A program made the translations under genes and the position numbers. DNA of 64,000 nt from Pseudeuparius sepicola (Eukaryota; Arthropoda; Insecta; Coleoptera; Anthribidae), in assembly GCA_963920635.1 (NCBI GenBank), contig OY987301.1, positions 54,132,560 through 54,196,559 of the forward strand, in the 5' to 3' direction. The notes below the pieces were generated by a model. The model was given only the letters and a program-made list of their open reading frames with translations, was not told the DNA's origin and ran no database searches. Positions 21,042 through 31,933 of this stretch are shown one piece after another (position 1 is the stretch's first letter; every line of letters begins with the position of its first letter).

Positions 21042-21506
21042 ATGGATTATCGAAAACTAAATAATAGACTCAAATCTTTTGAAAAATGGTCATATAACTC
21101 TGTGATTTCACCAAAGAAGCTGTCAGAAGCTGGATTCTTTTATACAAATTTTGAAGACGTTGTTCAGTGTCCTTACTGTTTCGAGGACGATCCCCTACAA
21201 GATCACACAAGATGGAGTCCCAACTGTCCTTTCATAATCAACGGCGGTGATACTACAGAAGATATCCAGTCTAAAGCTATGGTAGTAATTCGCCCGAATG
21301 CAGTGGTAGAAGATGTTAATTTTACCTGCAACTCAATTGAGAATAAATGTGACTTTTTATGTAAAATATGCTATGAGAATAATATAGAAATTTCGTTAGT
21401 ACCCTGTGGACATCTAGTATTTTGTATAAACTGTTCGCATTCAATAGACAAATGCCCGGTGTGTCGAAATATTGTGACCAATAAGATGCGAGCCTATCTT
21501 TCGTGA
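21042..21506 (+). CDS. iap: BIR-RING inhibitor-of-apoptosis protein
   Basis: 154 residues. Residues 9-65 form a BIR domain (C43, C46, H55, C62), and 106-140 a canonical C3HC4 RING (C106, C109, C121, H123, C127, C130, C137, C140). Such proteins bind caspases or IAP antagonists through the BIR and act as E3 ubiquitin ligases through the RING. The BIR is unusual: only 8 residues lie between C46 and H55, where 16 are usual, so the Gly/Trp loop is missing. The frame is intact, 6 bp after the membrane protein gene, with AATAAA at about 21,552. It was probably captured from an insect host or another insect virus. Confidence 0.85.
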   Translation: MDYRKLNNRLKSFEKWSYNSVISPKKLSEAGFFYTNFEDVVQCPYCFEDDPLQDHTRWSPNCPFIINGGDTTEDIQSKAMVVIRPNAVVEDVNFTCNSIENKCDFLCKICYENNIEISLVPCGHLVFCINCSHSIDKCPVCRNIVTNKMRAYLS

Positions 21507-21600
21507 CGTCATTACCATAGTAAAACTTGTTTTTCACTGTACAATTAAGAAAATAAATATTTTAAAGTATAATATTTTTATTTCATTCACATATTAGACA

Positions 21601-21759
21601 CGTCACACTCGTCACGCACGCTACGCGCGCCACACACACGCCACGCACGCACGCCACGTTTCACGCACACACGCACGCACATACGCACGCACGCCACGTG
21701 CGCCACGCACGGACGCCACGTGCGCCACGCACGCACGCCACGTTTCAGGCACACACGCA
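21601..21759 (+). repeat. Minisatellite, cacgcacgcacgccacg type
   Basis: GC-rich tandem sequence directly after the IAP gene, in the same orientation as 9,144-9,388. It borders the first 445 bp direct repeat. Confidence 0.8.
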
Positions 21760-22206
21760 AGTAGATAGTGGGCCGGTTGAGACAGACAGACAGCCAGACA
21801 TCTCTATCTCTTTCTAACTCATATAATTATATACCTATCTCTCTTGGTGGTTAAGTATGGAATCTGCATTACCGACATGGGTCAACAGCTGAAAAAATAC
21901 CCTAACCTAAACCATTTTTTTTTTTCACCCCCACACTCAACAGGTCGATGACCTAAAAGACCGGTATAATATATCCTTGTAACTTACGTTTGCCAAATTA
22001 TTTTTTCCTCCCACGTACCTGACCTATAAAAACAGGTTCAGAACAATTAAATGAAAGCACTTTTCTCCCCCCTCCCTCTCTTTCCCCATTCACATCAGTC
22101 AATTGCAGGTACCCCTCTAATCTCTAATGAGAAGGCAAACAGACAAACATTCGATTAGTAAATTTCGCTGTACTATCACGCAAGTATTCATAGTCATAGC
22201 ACCCAC
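21760..22206 (+). repeat. 445 bp direct repeat, copy 1
   Basis: Almost identical to 23,789-24,232; I saw only a poly-T length difference and a few substitutions. It contains a TATA-like TATAAAAA with a TCAG motif downstream at about 22,026-22,045 and a pyrimidine-rich stretch. Its right end cuts into the DUF8207-type gene. Confidence 0.88.
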
Positions 22207-22903
22207 CCCTTGTCGCTTTGAGGATCATCGTGAAAAATTAAACTATAGAGCCCTTTTGTACCTGTAAATCGATCTTTTCCGTCGACGATGATATCTCCTG
22301 TCGTTCTATCAAAATCGATAAGTTTGTCTCCTAGATACCATTTTGACTGAGAGGCGGCATAAACTGGACCATAGACCTTGTCAATTATCGGTAATTTGTC
22401 AGTGTGTCCTGTGATATAAGGTCTCGCAATCTCAGGGTACGATTCCATGTATTCTTGGTGAACTTCTGGAGGGTATCTACGAGTAGATATGTCAACATTG
22501 TCACCAAATACCGCGTCGTCATTTGGTGGAATGGTATCCGTTGAGTACGTCTTCTCGTTATGAAAGAAAGATAAACGAGCTTTTTCTATGCTTGTTCTCA
22601 ACACTTCAAGCTTCCTGTTTAACCTCTCTTCAATTCCCTCCTCCTCTTTAGATTGATCTATAGCTTCTACGATATTTTCTTCTTTTTTTGGTTCCAGTTT
22701 TAAACTACTAAACAATGAGGCGTTGTTGCTATCAATCTTTCCGAGTTCGCGCGTTACCGGCTTGAAAACCTTCTTAAGAGCCTCGTCTTCTTCAAATCTA
22801 CCTAATTTTAATGCCGTGTATTTTTTTTGATTGATCGGGTAAGTTCCTTGATTTTCTTGGAACGTTGCGCCTTGGCGATTTGTTCTGATGATGTTAACGG
22901 CAT
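22194..22903 (-). pseudogene. DUF8207-type Polinton protein, copy B (truncated)
   Basis: ATG at 22,903 (minus). The frame shifts within a run of eight A residues near 22,830. It continues with FKPVTREL, a Glu/Lys-rich segment, a Pro-rich linker and the TTGDIIVDGK domain. Relative to copy A at 10,549-11,642 it lacks about 100 C-terminal residues, because homology ends at 22,206 where the 445 bp repeat begins; the stop lies inside that repeat. It lies 28 bp downstream of the ATPase gene on the same strand. Function unknown. Confidence 0.7.
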
Positions 22904-22930
22904 GATGACAAATAAATGTCTTCTGCAAAA

Positions 22931-23628
22931 TTACAGCCTTATATACTTGTCGAATCCTTTCCTATACCGCCCGCTGTTTAAACCGAAATCTTTGACAATT
23001 ACGAAAGTGCCATACTGGTCTCTCCAACACTCCTGACAGAGCTTTTTAAATTCTTATTCTTCGTAGGTGATATCCGGTAATACTTGCTCGTCGTAGACGT
23101 GTTTGAGATTAATTTCGTCTTGTTTAAAAAGTACAATCATATTACAGTTGTCTCGAATAAGTTGTTTGGGTATTTTTGAGTAAGTCTGGCAAAGGTATGT
23201 GGCGTCTATGCCCTTATGTCGACACATAGAGACATACTCTCTTATTTTGTTTTGTTTACAACATGACACATCGTCAAAAATAAAAACGGAATTCTCGCGA
23301 GCCTCACTCTGATCGATTACGTCATCGTTAGCTGTAAAGGGGTAGTACCTAACGCCTTTGATATTTTCGAGTACATCTTGCAATAACTTGTATTTTGGTT
23401 GATATAACGATTTACTATACACGTAAATGTTCTCGAATTTGACCCCGTTTTCGTTAAATATTAAACTGAGAAGAGCGTTCGTCTTTCCACAGCCGCTGGG
23501 CCCGCAGAAAATGGCTCTAATTGAATTTGGTAGCAGTCTGCTATGTTTAGATTTTGTTCAGTTCAGTTCCCGTTTTCATTATCTAAATTTGCAATTGGAA
23601 GTGCTATATGTTGCTGCTGGAAGTGCAT
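22931..23628 (-). pseudogene. FtsK/A32-like genome-packaging ATPase, broken
   Basis: A Walker A motif (GPSGCGKT) lies at about 23,480-23,505 and a Walker B (VFIFDDV) at about 23,265-23,285, with downstream RDNCN and HVYDEQV motifs, as in A32-like packaging ATPases of Polintons and adintoviruses. This motor would pump DNA into capsids. The likely start is ATG at 23,628. The first 20 codons are out of frame with the Walker region, with TGA codons near 23,560. An in-frame TAA at 23,054 precedes a readable C-terminus ending at 22,931. Confidence 0.78.
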
Positions 23629-23659
23629 TTTAAACACAAACACGATTGTCACGTTCAAC

Positions 23660-23670
23660 TTTATATATAC
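23660..23670 (-). promoter_or_regulatory. TATA-like box upstream of the ATPase gene
   Basis: The minus strand reads TATATATAA 33-41 bp before the ATPase ATG at 23,628, within the usual range for a short-leader viral or insect promoter. Confidence 0.4.
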
Positions 23671-23682
23671 GCAGAACCATGA

Positions 23683-23788
23683 GTCGCGCGCGTGGCGTCC
23701 GTGCGTGGCGTCCGTGCGTGGCATGCGTGCGTGTGTGCGTGAAACGTGGCGTACGTGCGTGTGTGCGTGAAACGTGGCGTGCGTGCGT
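23683..23788 (-). repeat. Minisatellite, inverse orientation
   Basis: gcgtgcgtgaaacgtggcgt-type units, the reverse complement of the arrays at 9,144, 14,548 and 21,601. With the array at 21,601 it brackets the ATPase/DUF8207 block. Confidence 0.8.
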
Positions 23789-24232
23789 GAGTAGATAGTG
23801 GGCCGGTTGAGACAGACAGACAGCCAGACATCTCTATCTCTTTCTAACTCATATAATTATATACCTATCCCTCTTGGTGGTTAAGTATGGAATCTGCATT
23901 ACCGACATGGGTCAACAGCTGAAAAAATACCCTAACCTAAACCATTTTTTTCACCCCCACACTCAACAGGTCGATGACCTAAAAGACCGGTATAATATAT
24001 CCTTGTAACTTACGTTTGCCAAATTATTTTTTCCTCCCACGTACCTGACCTATAAAAACAGGTTCAGAACAATTAAATGAAAGCACTTTTCTCCCCCCTC
24101 CCTCTCTTTCCCCATTCACATCAGTCAATTGCAGGTACCCCTCTAATCTCTAATGAGAAGGCAAACAGACAAACATTGGATTAGTAAATTTCGCTGTACT
24201 ATCACGCACGTATTCATAGTCATAGCACCCAC
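23789..24232 (+). repeat. 445 bp direct repeat, copy 2
   Basis: Same orientation as 21,760-22,206, about 99% identical. It has the same TATAAAAA at about 24,053. Beyond its right end (24,232) the sequence is unrelated to that beyond copy 1. Confidence 0.88.
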
Positions 24233-24694
24233 GCGACATATGTTATACATGAACAATATTAAGAAAATTGGTTTTTGGTACTTACTCCACTCCGACTAAG
24301 CCCAAGGTTGCATGTATAACACTGAAACATCCCGTTGAAATAGCAAAAATATCCGGAAATACCTGATACGTCCAGAGACCTTAGATAAGAGCCGCTGGGC
24401 ATAAGGTATAACCAAAAATTATTACATATCTTGAAAAATGACGTTATCCGATACACCGAATTATCTGCACATTCATACGTATTTATAACACTTCTCTCCG
24501 CACGACTGGCCGCCCGCCGAATAATAATTATAACGAGCAGACTGGCCAAATTCCAGAAGAACTGGCCTTCAACTTTGCGACCGGTATTTTATTAAACAGT
24601 GGGACAACAGCTGTAGACATTTTATATTCAAACCTGAATATTTATTAAGTAAACGAAAACTGCATTTGGTTAATAAAAATAGATAAATAATACA
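24233..24694. other. Unassigned spacer
   Basis: No recognisable frame or repeat. It separates the viral block from the first R4-like fragment and becomes AT-rich near 24,640-24,694. Confidence 0.4.
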
Positions 24695-25175
24695 TAATAA
24701 TAGTTGATAAAATTTCTAGGAAGACAACTCTGATTGATGTGGCCATCCCGAACAACAACAACCTGCGTGTGAAGCAAGTCGAGAAGATCGCGAAGTACAG
24801 AGACTTAGAAGAACGAATTAGAAGGCAATGGGAAATGGAAAACGTCAAGACGATTCCAATTATCGTGTCAACAACTGGTGTTATACCAAAAAGTTTGCTG
24901 AGAAACATAAAAGAGCTGGGTCTAACTGATAGTCTTTACAGGTCCATGCAGAAAGCGGTACTACTTGCGACAGCCCGAACCGTCAGGAAATTCATGGGGA
25001 GTGCAGGAACGTCCAACAACATCAATGTCACCTAAGGCCCGATAACATGGCAAGGGTCTCGTCCGAGCCAGATCCTTATGGTATCCGGGATACCCGGGAT
25101 CTGAGTGAATGTTCCCCAGAGAGGGAGTGCGAATGCCTTTTGGCTAAATCGATATAATAATAATAATAATAATAA
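24695..25175 (+). mobile_element. R4/Dong-like non-LTR element, copy 1 (3' fragment)
   Basis: 5'-truncated copy starting inside the endonuclease domain. It keeps the last about 110 codons (stop at 25,035), a 3' UTR with a ggtatccgggatacccggga palindromic region, and a TAA repeat tail (25,154-25,175). 5' truncation is typical of target-primed reverse transcription. Confidence 0.88.
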
Positions 25176-25616
25176 GTGGCCATCCCGAACAACAACAACC
25201 TGCGTGTGAAGCAAGTCGAGAAGATCGCGAAGAACAGAGACTTAGAAGAACGAATTAGAAGGCAATGGGAAATGGACAACGTTCTGACGATTCCAATCAT
25301 CGTGTCAACAACTGGTGTCATACCAAAAAGTTTGCTGAGAAACATCAAAGAGCTGGGTCTAACTGATAATCTTTACAGGTCCATGCAGAAAGCGGTACTA
25401 CTTGCGACAGCCCGAACCGTCAGGAAATTCATGGGGAGTGCAGGAACGTCCAACAACATCAATGTCACCTAAGGCCCGATAACATGGCAAGGGTCTCGTC
25501 CGAGCCAGATCCTTATGGTATCCGGGGTACCCGGGATCTGAGTGAATGTTCCCCAGAGAGGGAGTGCGAATGCCTTTTGGCTAAGTCGATATAATAATAA
25601 TAATAATAATAATAAT
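25176..25616 (+). mobile_element. R4/Dong-like element, copy 2 (3' fragment)
   Basis: Starts directly after the TAA tail of copy 1, 5'-truncated to the last 98 codons or so (stop at 25,472), and ends in a longer TAA tract (25,592-25,616). Head-to-tail with copies 1 and 3. Confidence 0.88.
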
Positions 25617-28179
25617 ACGCAGGGGGGGATCTGACGATAACGCGCTCCCCAGTTACGCAGGGATGGGTCTGGCCTGTGAGAGGGCGCTGATGAGGCGGGC
25701 CCCTGTTGCACAAACAGCTACAGCCCAGCAACACGAACATCTACAACATGGGAGCCAAACGAGAACTAGGGTTCCCCCCACCGAAGGTGCTGCGCGGGAA
25801 CTTCAGCCAGCGTTCACTCAGGCGGGATTACAACGACGATGCATGAAATGGACTGGGTCCATGAATGAATCGATAATGCGTATTTTTTACAGGGTGACAA
25901 ACTTAGGACAAGAGATGATCGGCTACCGACAACAACTGCATGCCGAGTTCTGCAGGGAGTTTCCACACATGCAAGTGTCTGAACAAAGAGTGTCAGATCA
26001 GTATCGAACTATTCTAAGAAATAACCGAATTCCAGAAACGCGACTTAACGCTATAAAACGGGAAGTTGAGCTAGAGATCCATGGCGAACACATAGACATA
26101 GACAACAACAACGGGGAAATTCAAGTGCCTGGACCACAACAAGAAGCCGAGACGGCGGGACCAACAACTGAGAATCGGGAATCAGTTAACGGAGAACACT
26201 TTGAAAGCCTGGACACACAGCTGAGAAGGGCGGTATTGCGATACGAAGGCACAGACCCACTGAGCAGACCACCGCTACCAAGATTGAATTCTTCCAGGAA
26301 GCTTGCAATCATGCTCGATATTATGAACACCAGAATTTTACCCAACTATGTTTCAGTAACACCAACATTAGAACATATGCACATGTTAATCTACTGTGCC
26401 GCAACGGCCATCATCACTGCAATGGGAGCCAAGATCCGGACGGCTCAAGAGTTAAATCGTGCAAGACCAGAACCACGAATGGCTCAATGGGAGATGCGTC
26501 TAAATCGGAAGATCGAGAGTCTCCGTAAAGACATAGGACAAGTAACGGAATATATCAGAGGAGTTAGAACTAGAAAGATCCAGAGGGCGGTGCAGGCAAT
26601 AATGAGCCGCACCCAAATGCATTCTCAGCGTGACCCCGCGAACATCACTGCTCAACAATGTCTTGATACATTAAAACAAAAACTTTCTGTTTTCGCAGGG
26701 CGTCTGAGGAGATACAAGGCTAGTAACAACAGGAAACGAGACAACAAACTTTTTGACCGATCAGAAAAAGTTTTCTACCGTACTTTGAATTCTAGCGCCA
26801 ATGACACAAATACGAGTTACCCTAGCAGAGAACAGGTCGACGGTTTCTGGAGAAATCAGCTTGCCACACCAGGTCCATGCAATGTCAGTGCAAGCTGGAT
26901 CAGTGAAAAACGCGAGATGGGCCGGAACTATAGCCAGATGCAACACGAGCAATTCACAACCGATGAGGTCTCCAATGTCATCAAGAATTCCCACAACTGG
27001 AAGGCACCAGGTCCAGATCATCTCCAAAATTATTGGATTAAGAAGTTGTGGTGCACGCATGAACAAATAACTACCTTAATTAATGAAGTCCTGCTCGATC
27101 CTCTGAAAATGCCATTGTTTCTTACACAGGGTGCCACCTACTTGTTACCAAAAGACCAGCGGAATACGGATAACCCTGCCAAGTACCGCCCAATAACCTG
27201 CTTGCCTACGCTGTACAAGATAATCACTTCTTGCCTTACGCAGCGAATATATGCTCACTGCGAGCGGAACAACATCATGGCAATGCAGCAGAAGGGCTGC
27301 GCGAAGGGCGCAATGGGATGCAAAGAGCAACTCATCATAGACTCTGTCATCTGCAACCAGACTCATTCCAAGCAATGAAACCTCTACATGGCTTATGTGG
27401 ACTACAAAAAAGCATTTGATTCCGTACCTCACGACTGGCTCACAGGTATCTTAAAGCTGTATAAAATAGATCATCATACAGTTTCCTTTTTAGAACACGT
27501 TATGACAACCTGGCGCACTAAGATACAACTCAGAACCGCAAACAGTAACATCGAGACCGACACAATCAACATCCGAAGAGGGATTTTCCAAGGAGATTCA
27601 CTCAGTCCACTGTGGTTCTGTATGGCGATGAACCCTCTATCACATCGGTTGAACTCTACAAAAGGCATCCTAATGAGGTTAACCAGGAACATGTCGACAA
27701 GTTAGCGTCGAACTATTGGCTGACCTCGGGACGAATGTTCCCCGAGAAGGAAGGCTTCCTATTGGCCATACAAGATCAGGTTATACCAACTCGCAACTAC
27801 CTAAAATGCATTGTAGGAGATGCATCGGTAGTGGATGACAGATGCAGATACGGGTGCCCAACTTCAGAAACAATCCAGCACATAACAGGAGGATGTCAGA
27901 TGTTCGCATCAACGGAATATAAGGAACGACACGATTCGGTTGCCAAGATCTTGCACCAGGAACTGGCGGAAAAACTTCTGCTTGTGCAGGCAGAGAGGAT
28001 CCCATATTACAGCTACACACCGGAGCCTGTTCTTGAGAACAGCAACTACAAGATGTACTGGGATCGTACAGTTCTGACAGATCAACGAGTTGCCCATAAC
28101 AGACCGGACCTTATAATAGTTGATAAAATTTCTAGGAAGACTCTGATTGATGTGGCCATCCCGAACAACAACAACCTGC
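25617..28179 (+). mobile_element. R4/Dong-like element, copy 3 (rearranged)
   Basis: Begins with the 5' end sequence after a TAA tract, but the 5' UTR is cut to one repeat unit. The frame runs 25,663-27,378 (Myb-like N-terminus and RT fingers) and stops at a TGA (27,376) where other copies have CGA. An internal deletion of several hundred bp near 27,660 removes the YMDD region. The C-terminal part is readable from 27,660 to 28,179, where the copy ends without the final codons, 3' UTR or TAA tail. Losing the 3' end is unusual for this class and points to later deletion. Confidence 0.9.
25663..27378 (+). pseudogene. R4-like ORF, N-terminal and RT part (copy 3)
   Basis: 571 codons. An Arg/Gln-rich start is followed by a Myb/SANT-like domain (MKWTGSMNESIMRIFY, then SEQRVSDQYRTI), a spacer, and RT fingers starting near KAPGPDHLQNYW. 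It ends at a premature TGA just before the YVDYKKAFDS motif. Later parts are in frames 27,388-27,705 and 27,612-28,190. Confidence 0.82.
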
Positions 28180-29812
28180 TGCTCATTTAAAAACAAAGAA
28201 AGAAGACCTGGTCAATAACCGAGAGTCCTTTATCCTTCTGTGACAAAAGGCGGCGCTGCAGTAAGGATGCGACCGCTTAATTAGTTATATATAATATGAA
28301 CCTGCTGCAGTTCATACAGAAATTATTCAGAGCTTGCAGAAATCGTTATAGTCTTTCGAAGTTTACTAAAAAGGCTCTTAGAGGTAACTGTAAACAACAG
28401 GTTTGTCCAATTTCGGCGGAAATAGTAATGAAAAACCGAACAAGTGTTATATAAACATAAGTACTATTTACGATTCTTACTAAAAAAAGCAAACTACAAT
28501 ACACAAATCGAAATCTGATCATGAACTGCAAATAAATTATCTGAATGTACTGGGGGAGGGGTCGATAGCGCGTAGCGCTATTTATTCTGTGGTAATAGTA
28601 AGTAAAGCCTTTTCTGAATAGCAGCTAGATGTCTTGATTTTTCAAAGTGAATTCACTTTTTTTTACTTAGGTGTATACTGTATACTTAAAAAAGTTACCA
28701 ATACTTACATAATATAATTGCCCTTTGACTTTTTTAAAATGTTACAAAAAATTTCCTGTGGTATCTTTTAACAATTTTGTAATTTTTAAATATTCCCAAA
28801 TTCCAATAATGTCAATTCAGAGAAAAAATATACCTAATAACTAAGCTCATGTTTTTTTCTCTTGGCCTGCTACAAGCCAACATCGAAACCAAACTAACTG
28901 TATCAAGGTAAGTGCATACTGATGCAGAATATAAACATAATGCTATGATAAAATATCATGTAATGCGAAATTGGAGTGAATATAAAAATCACGGCTTAGG
29001 TCCTTCTGGCGCTGTATAAAAGAATCGTAGTAGCGGCCTAACGAGCGTATTATATTACGTAGAACAACAGCAGGTGTTCATTCGGCACCGTATTTTTTTT
29101 CACATTCCATTTCTCAATTTCCAATGTGACTGCGATGTGGCCACGTGATTTGTAGTTTGATAGCAAATTCATGCAACTTCGGACAATTGTGTTTCTGAAT
29201 GTTGAGTGGAATTCGGTAAAATATAATTGCCACTTATTCAAAGAGAAGTTAGTATAGATAATAAGATAGAACACAGGGTACAATATCAGACAGGTGGGAA
29301 GGCTGTTGTTTCTGTTGTCATGACATTTTAACCCGAAATTTATTAATCTGTAATTTCACTTTGACGTAACATGACCTTTGAGAAAGAAGGAAGATTTATT
29401 CTCCGAAAGCTCAGAAAACAAATTTGTTGAAGTTATTTTTTGAGTTACACGTTCAAAGTTTCGTTCAATTACTGTTAAGAAAAGGGTGTCTTTTAACCAG
29501 TTTGGTGGCAAAAAACAAATTAAAAAATTCAATGGATATTTTATTTGTGTTACTTAGGGCAATGTTGTCAAGCAATAATGGAATATATTTTTTTATTAAT
29601 TTTCTTGTTTTTTAGATATAATTAACCAACCAACCACTGTAATGTGGTTAATGGCGTTATTATAAAAACATTCACTTCTAAGGTATATTTTGGCGAAATA
29701 TTTCATCCACACTGTTTAAATTTTCAAAATTTGTTTGTCTCCTTTACTTCATGAATGCTTATTGGCGTGCTGTATAAAAAATGTATTATATTTTAATGAG
29801 GCAACATTGATC
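28180..29812. other. AT-rich unassigned DNA
   Basis: No coding region or repeat that I can support. A 5 bp echo (gcgcgtagcgctat near 28,570) is a short palindrome only. Confidence 0.4.
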
Positions 29813-30879
29813 TACAGGATGTGCCAAAAAATATACCGACAAGTTGTAAGGGGTGGTAGAGGACATGAAAGCATTTTTTTTGTTTAATAACCCGGTTACC
29901 TAACGATAGCTTTTATTGTGATTTTCTTGATAAACTGCAAGCCTAAAGGGGTGTAGTATATGAGAAATGAATCAGACAAAGCGGTGAGGAATAAACAATA
30001 AAATTGCAGGAACAGTGACATTAAAAAGGTACCACTTACGTAATATAGCTGGTTGGTTTTCTTGGCTGGAATGGAAGCTCTTCTTGGGATATACCTCACC
30101 CTGCTCGATCTGGACGACTTCCTCTCTTGTACAACAGTCCCGTTGAAGCACGGCGCGTTATGATGACCATAAATATTCTTACAACGTACTTTTTTTGTTT
30201 TTAAATGGAATGATGAAACAGCGTTTATCAAAAATAAATACGCATACGTTTCCTTCTCCCAATCGAGGAAACCAGTCTATTTTATTAAACGAAAACGTAA
30301 CAAAACCTATGAACCGTTAGGGCTATAGAACAATAAAATGTTTTAGATCACACTCATATAACTAAATTAATAATTATCGATTTAGTTGGACACCAGTGTA
30401 TTTCGTTCAACATTTTTTGTTTCAACTACGCATTTTGCTCAGAGAAAAAAATTATCGCAATAAACATTCCAAAGCTGCCAATTTTAAGACCGTAGTATTA
30501 TGACTTATTTACCTAGTTGGCATCAGAACATTGATTTCATTGATTTTTAATTCAAAATTTGTACTGAAAATGGATGATTATTTTCATTTGAAGAACTTAC
30601 CGATATCCACGTTGCTTATGGTACAGCAAATTGTAACATATGATAAGCTGCACCATCATTATTTATTTTTATTTATCAATGAAACAAAGTCCTCATGAAC
30701 ATTTTTTGTAAATGAAATTAATTATTTATTATTGAAATGAACAAAATCCACCAAAACAATTTTTCTTTTTTTCCGTCGAAACGGCTCATTTTCGTGTTAA
30801 TTAAACAAAAAAGGTTTGTTTTCATGTCCCCTATTTCCATACCTTAAAGTTTGTCGATATATTTTTGGGACACCCTGTA
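29813..30879. mobile_element. TIR element, TACAGG...CCTGTA
   Basis: The left end (29,813 onwards) and the reverse complement of the right end (to 30,879) share about 80 bp, including tacagg(g/a)tgt, aaaaatatat/acc and ggacatgaaa. Ends of this form flanked by TA are typical of Tc1/mariner-like elements. The inside has no clear transposase; a 111-codon minus-strand frame (29,896-30,231) has no motif I recognise. Confidence 0.6.
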
Positions 30880-31933
30880 CAAATTTATGTTTGCAGTGAA
30901 GAACCATGATAAATGTTTCAAGCATAAATAACAAGCAATAACTTGATAACTGCTAGTTTTACAGGGTGTTCCGTAAATATGTTTAAAAAATTGAACCGTG
31001 TATTGCTTGGAGTATTTTAGGAAGGTTGTTTCAGAAAAAAATCCAATTTGCCTAACCTTAACCCTTTTGTTCTTTCTATCACAAATTTTTTATCTGTAGT
31101 AAAGTTTTAGAGTTCCACTTGGATTTTGCACAAAATTTAAAATCTCTCAACATAGTTTACGGCAACATTAGTGCAGAGAAAAAAAATTAAAACCTGAGAT
31201 TTTTTGAGCTTCTGGGGATCACCCCTGCCCTGCTTAATTTGAAACTAATTTGTGAGATAATTTTACTTTTCCAAAAATCCCGTATGCCTTGAAAATGATG
31301 CAAAAACGAATTTTCCACATCAGTAAAATGCACTTTTTGTAGGTTTTACGACAATGTTATTAAGGAAACTTGTTCATTTTTCCCATTTTTTTAGAAAAGT
31401 GCGCTTTATGGAGCTTTCACATCAAAATGTTATTAGGAAACTGAATAGGTGTGAAAAAATGCAAAAGCCAAGGTCGACTGATTTTTTCTGCTAAAAAATT
31501 AAAACGCACAAAAATCAAAGTAGGCCTAGGCTTTTGAATTTTTTCACACCTATCCAGTTTTTCATTGTGAACACGTTTTCTCAGTAACATTTTGATGTGA
31601 AAGCTACACAAAGTGCACTTTTCTAAAAAAGTGGGAAAATGACAAAAAAAAACAAAGTAGGCCTAGACTTTCGAAATTTCGCAAACCTACTCAGTTTTTC
31701 ATTCTGGACAAGTTTTCTTAATAACATTTTGTCGTAAAACCTACAAAAAGGTATTTTAATGATGTGGAAAATAAGTTTTTTCATCCAAGGCATACGTGAT
31801 TTTTCGTAAGTAAAATTAAGTCACAAATTAGTTTCAAACCAAGCAGGGCTGATCCCAGATGCTCAAATTTCAAGTAGAATTTTTTTTGTTATTTACACCT
31901 TATATTTTGAACTCAATCTGTGGAAACACTGTA
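30880..31933. repeat. Repetitive spacer with nested inverted repeats
   Basis: Contains an isolated acagggtgttccgtaa end at 30,961 and several inverted pairs around 31,385-31,640 (for example acctattcagtttcc-like and cctatccagtttttc). From about 31,586 onward it is duplicated at 35,756-36,106. Confidence 0.55.

Noticed and set aside
22026..22045. TATA box of the 445 bp repeat as promoter of the DUF8207 gene
   Set aside because: It points to the plus strand while the gene is on the minus strand and ends there.
21760..24232. A short LTR retrotransposon with 445 bp LTRs
   Set aside because: No primer-binding site, polypurine tract or TG/CA ends, and the interior encodes Polinton genes on the opposite strand.
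25500..25740. Minus-strand frames with Tyr or Leu runs near R4-like 3' ends
   Set aside because: Translations of the TAA tract on the opposite strand.
29896..30231. 111-codon minus-strand frame as a mariner transposase
   Set aside because: Lies inside a TIR element but shows no DDE-type motif I can recognise.
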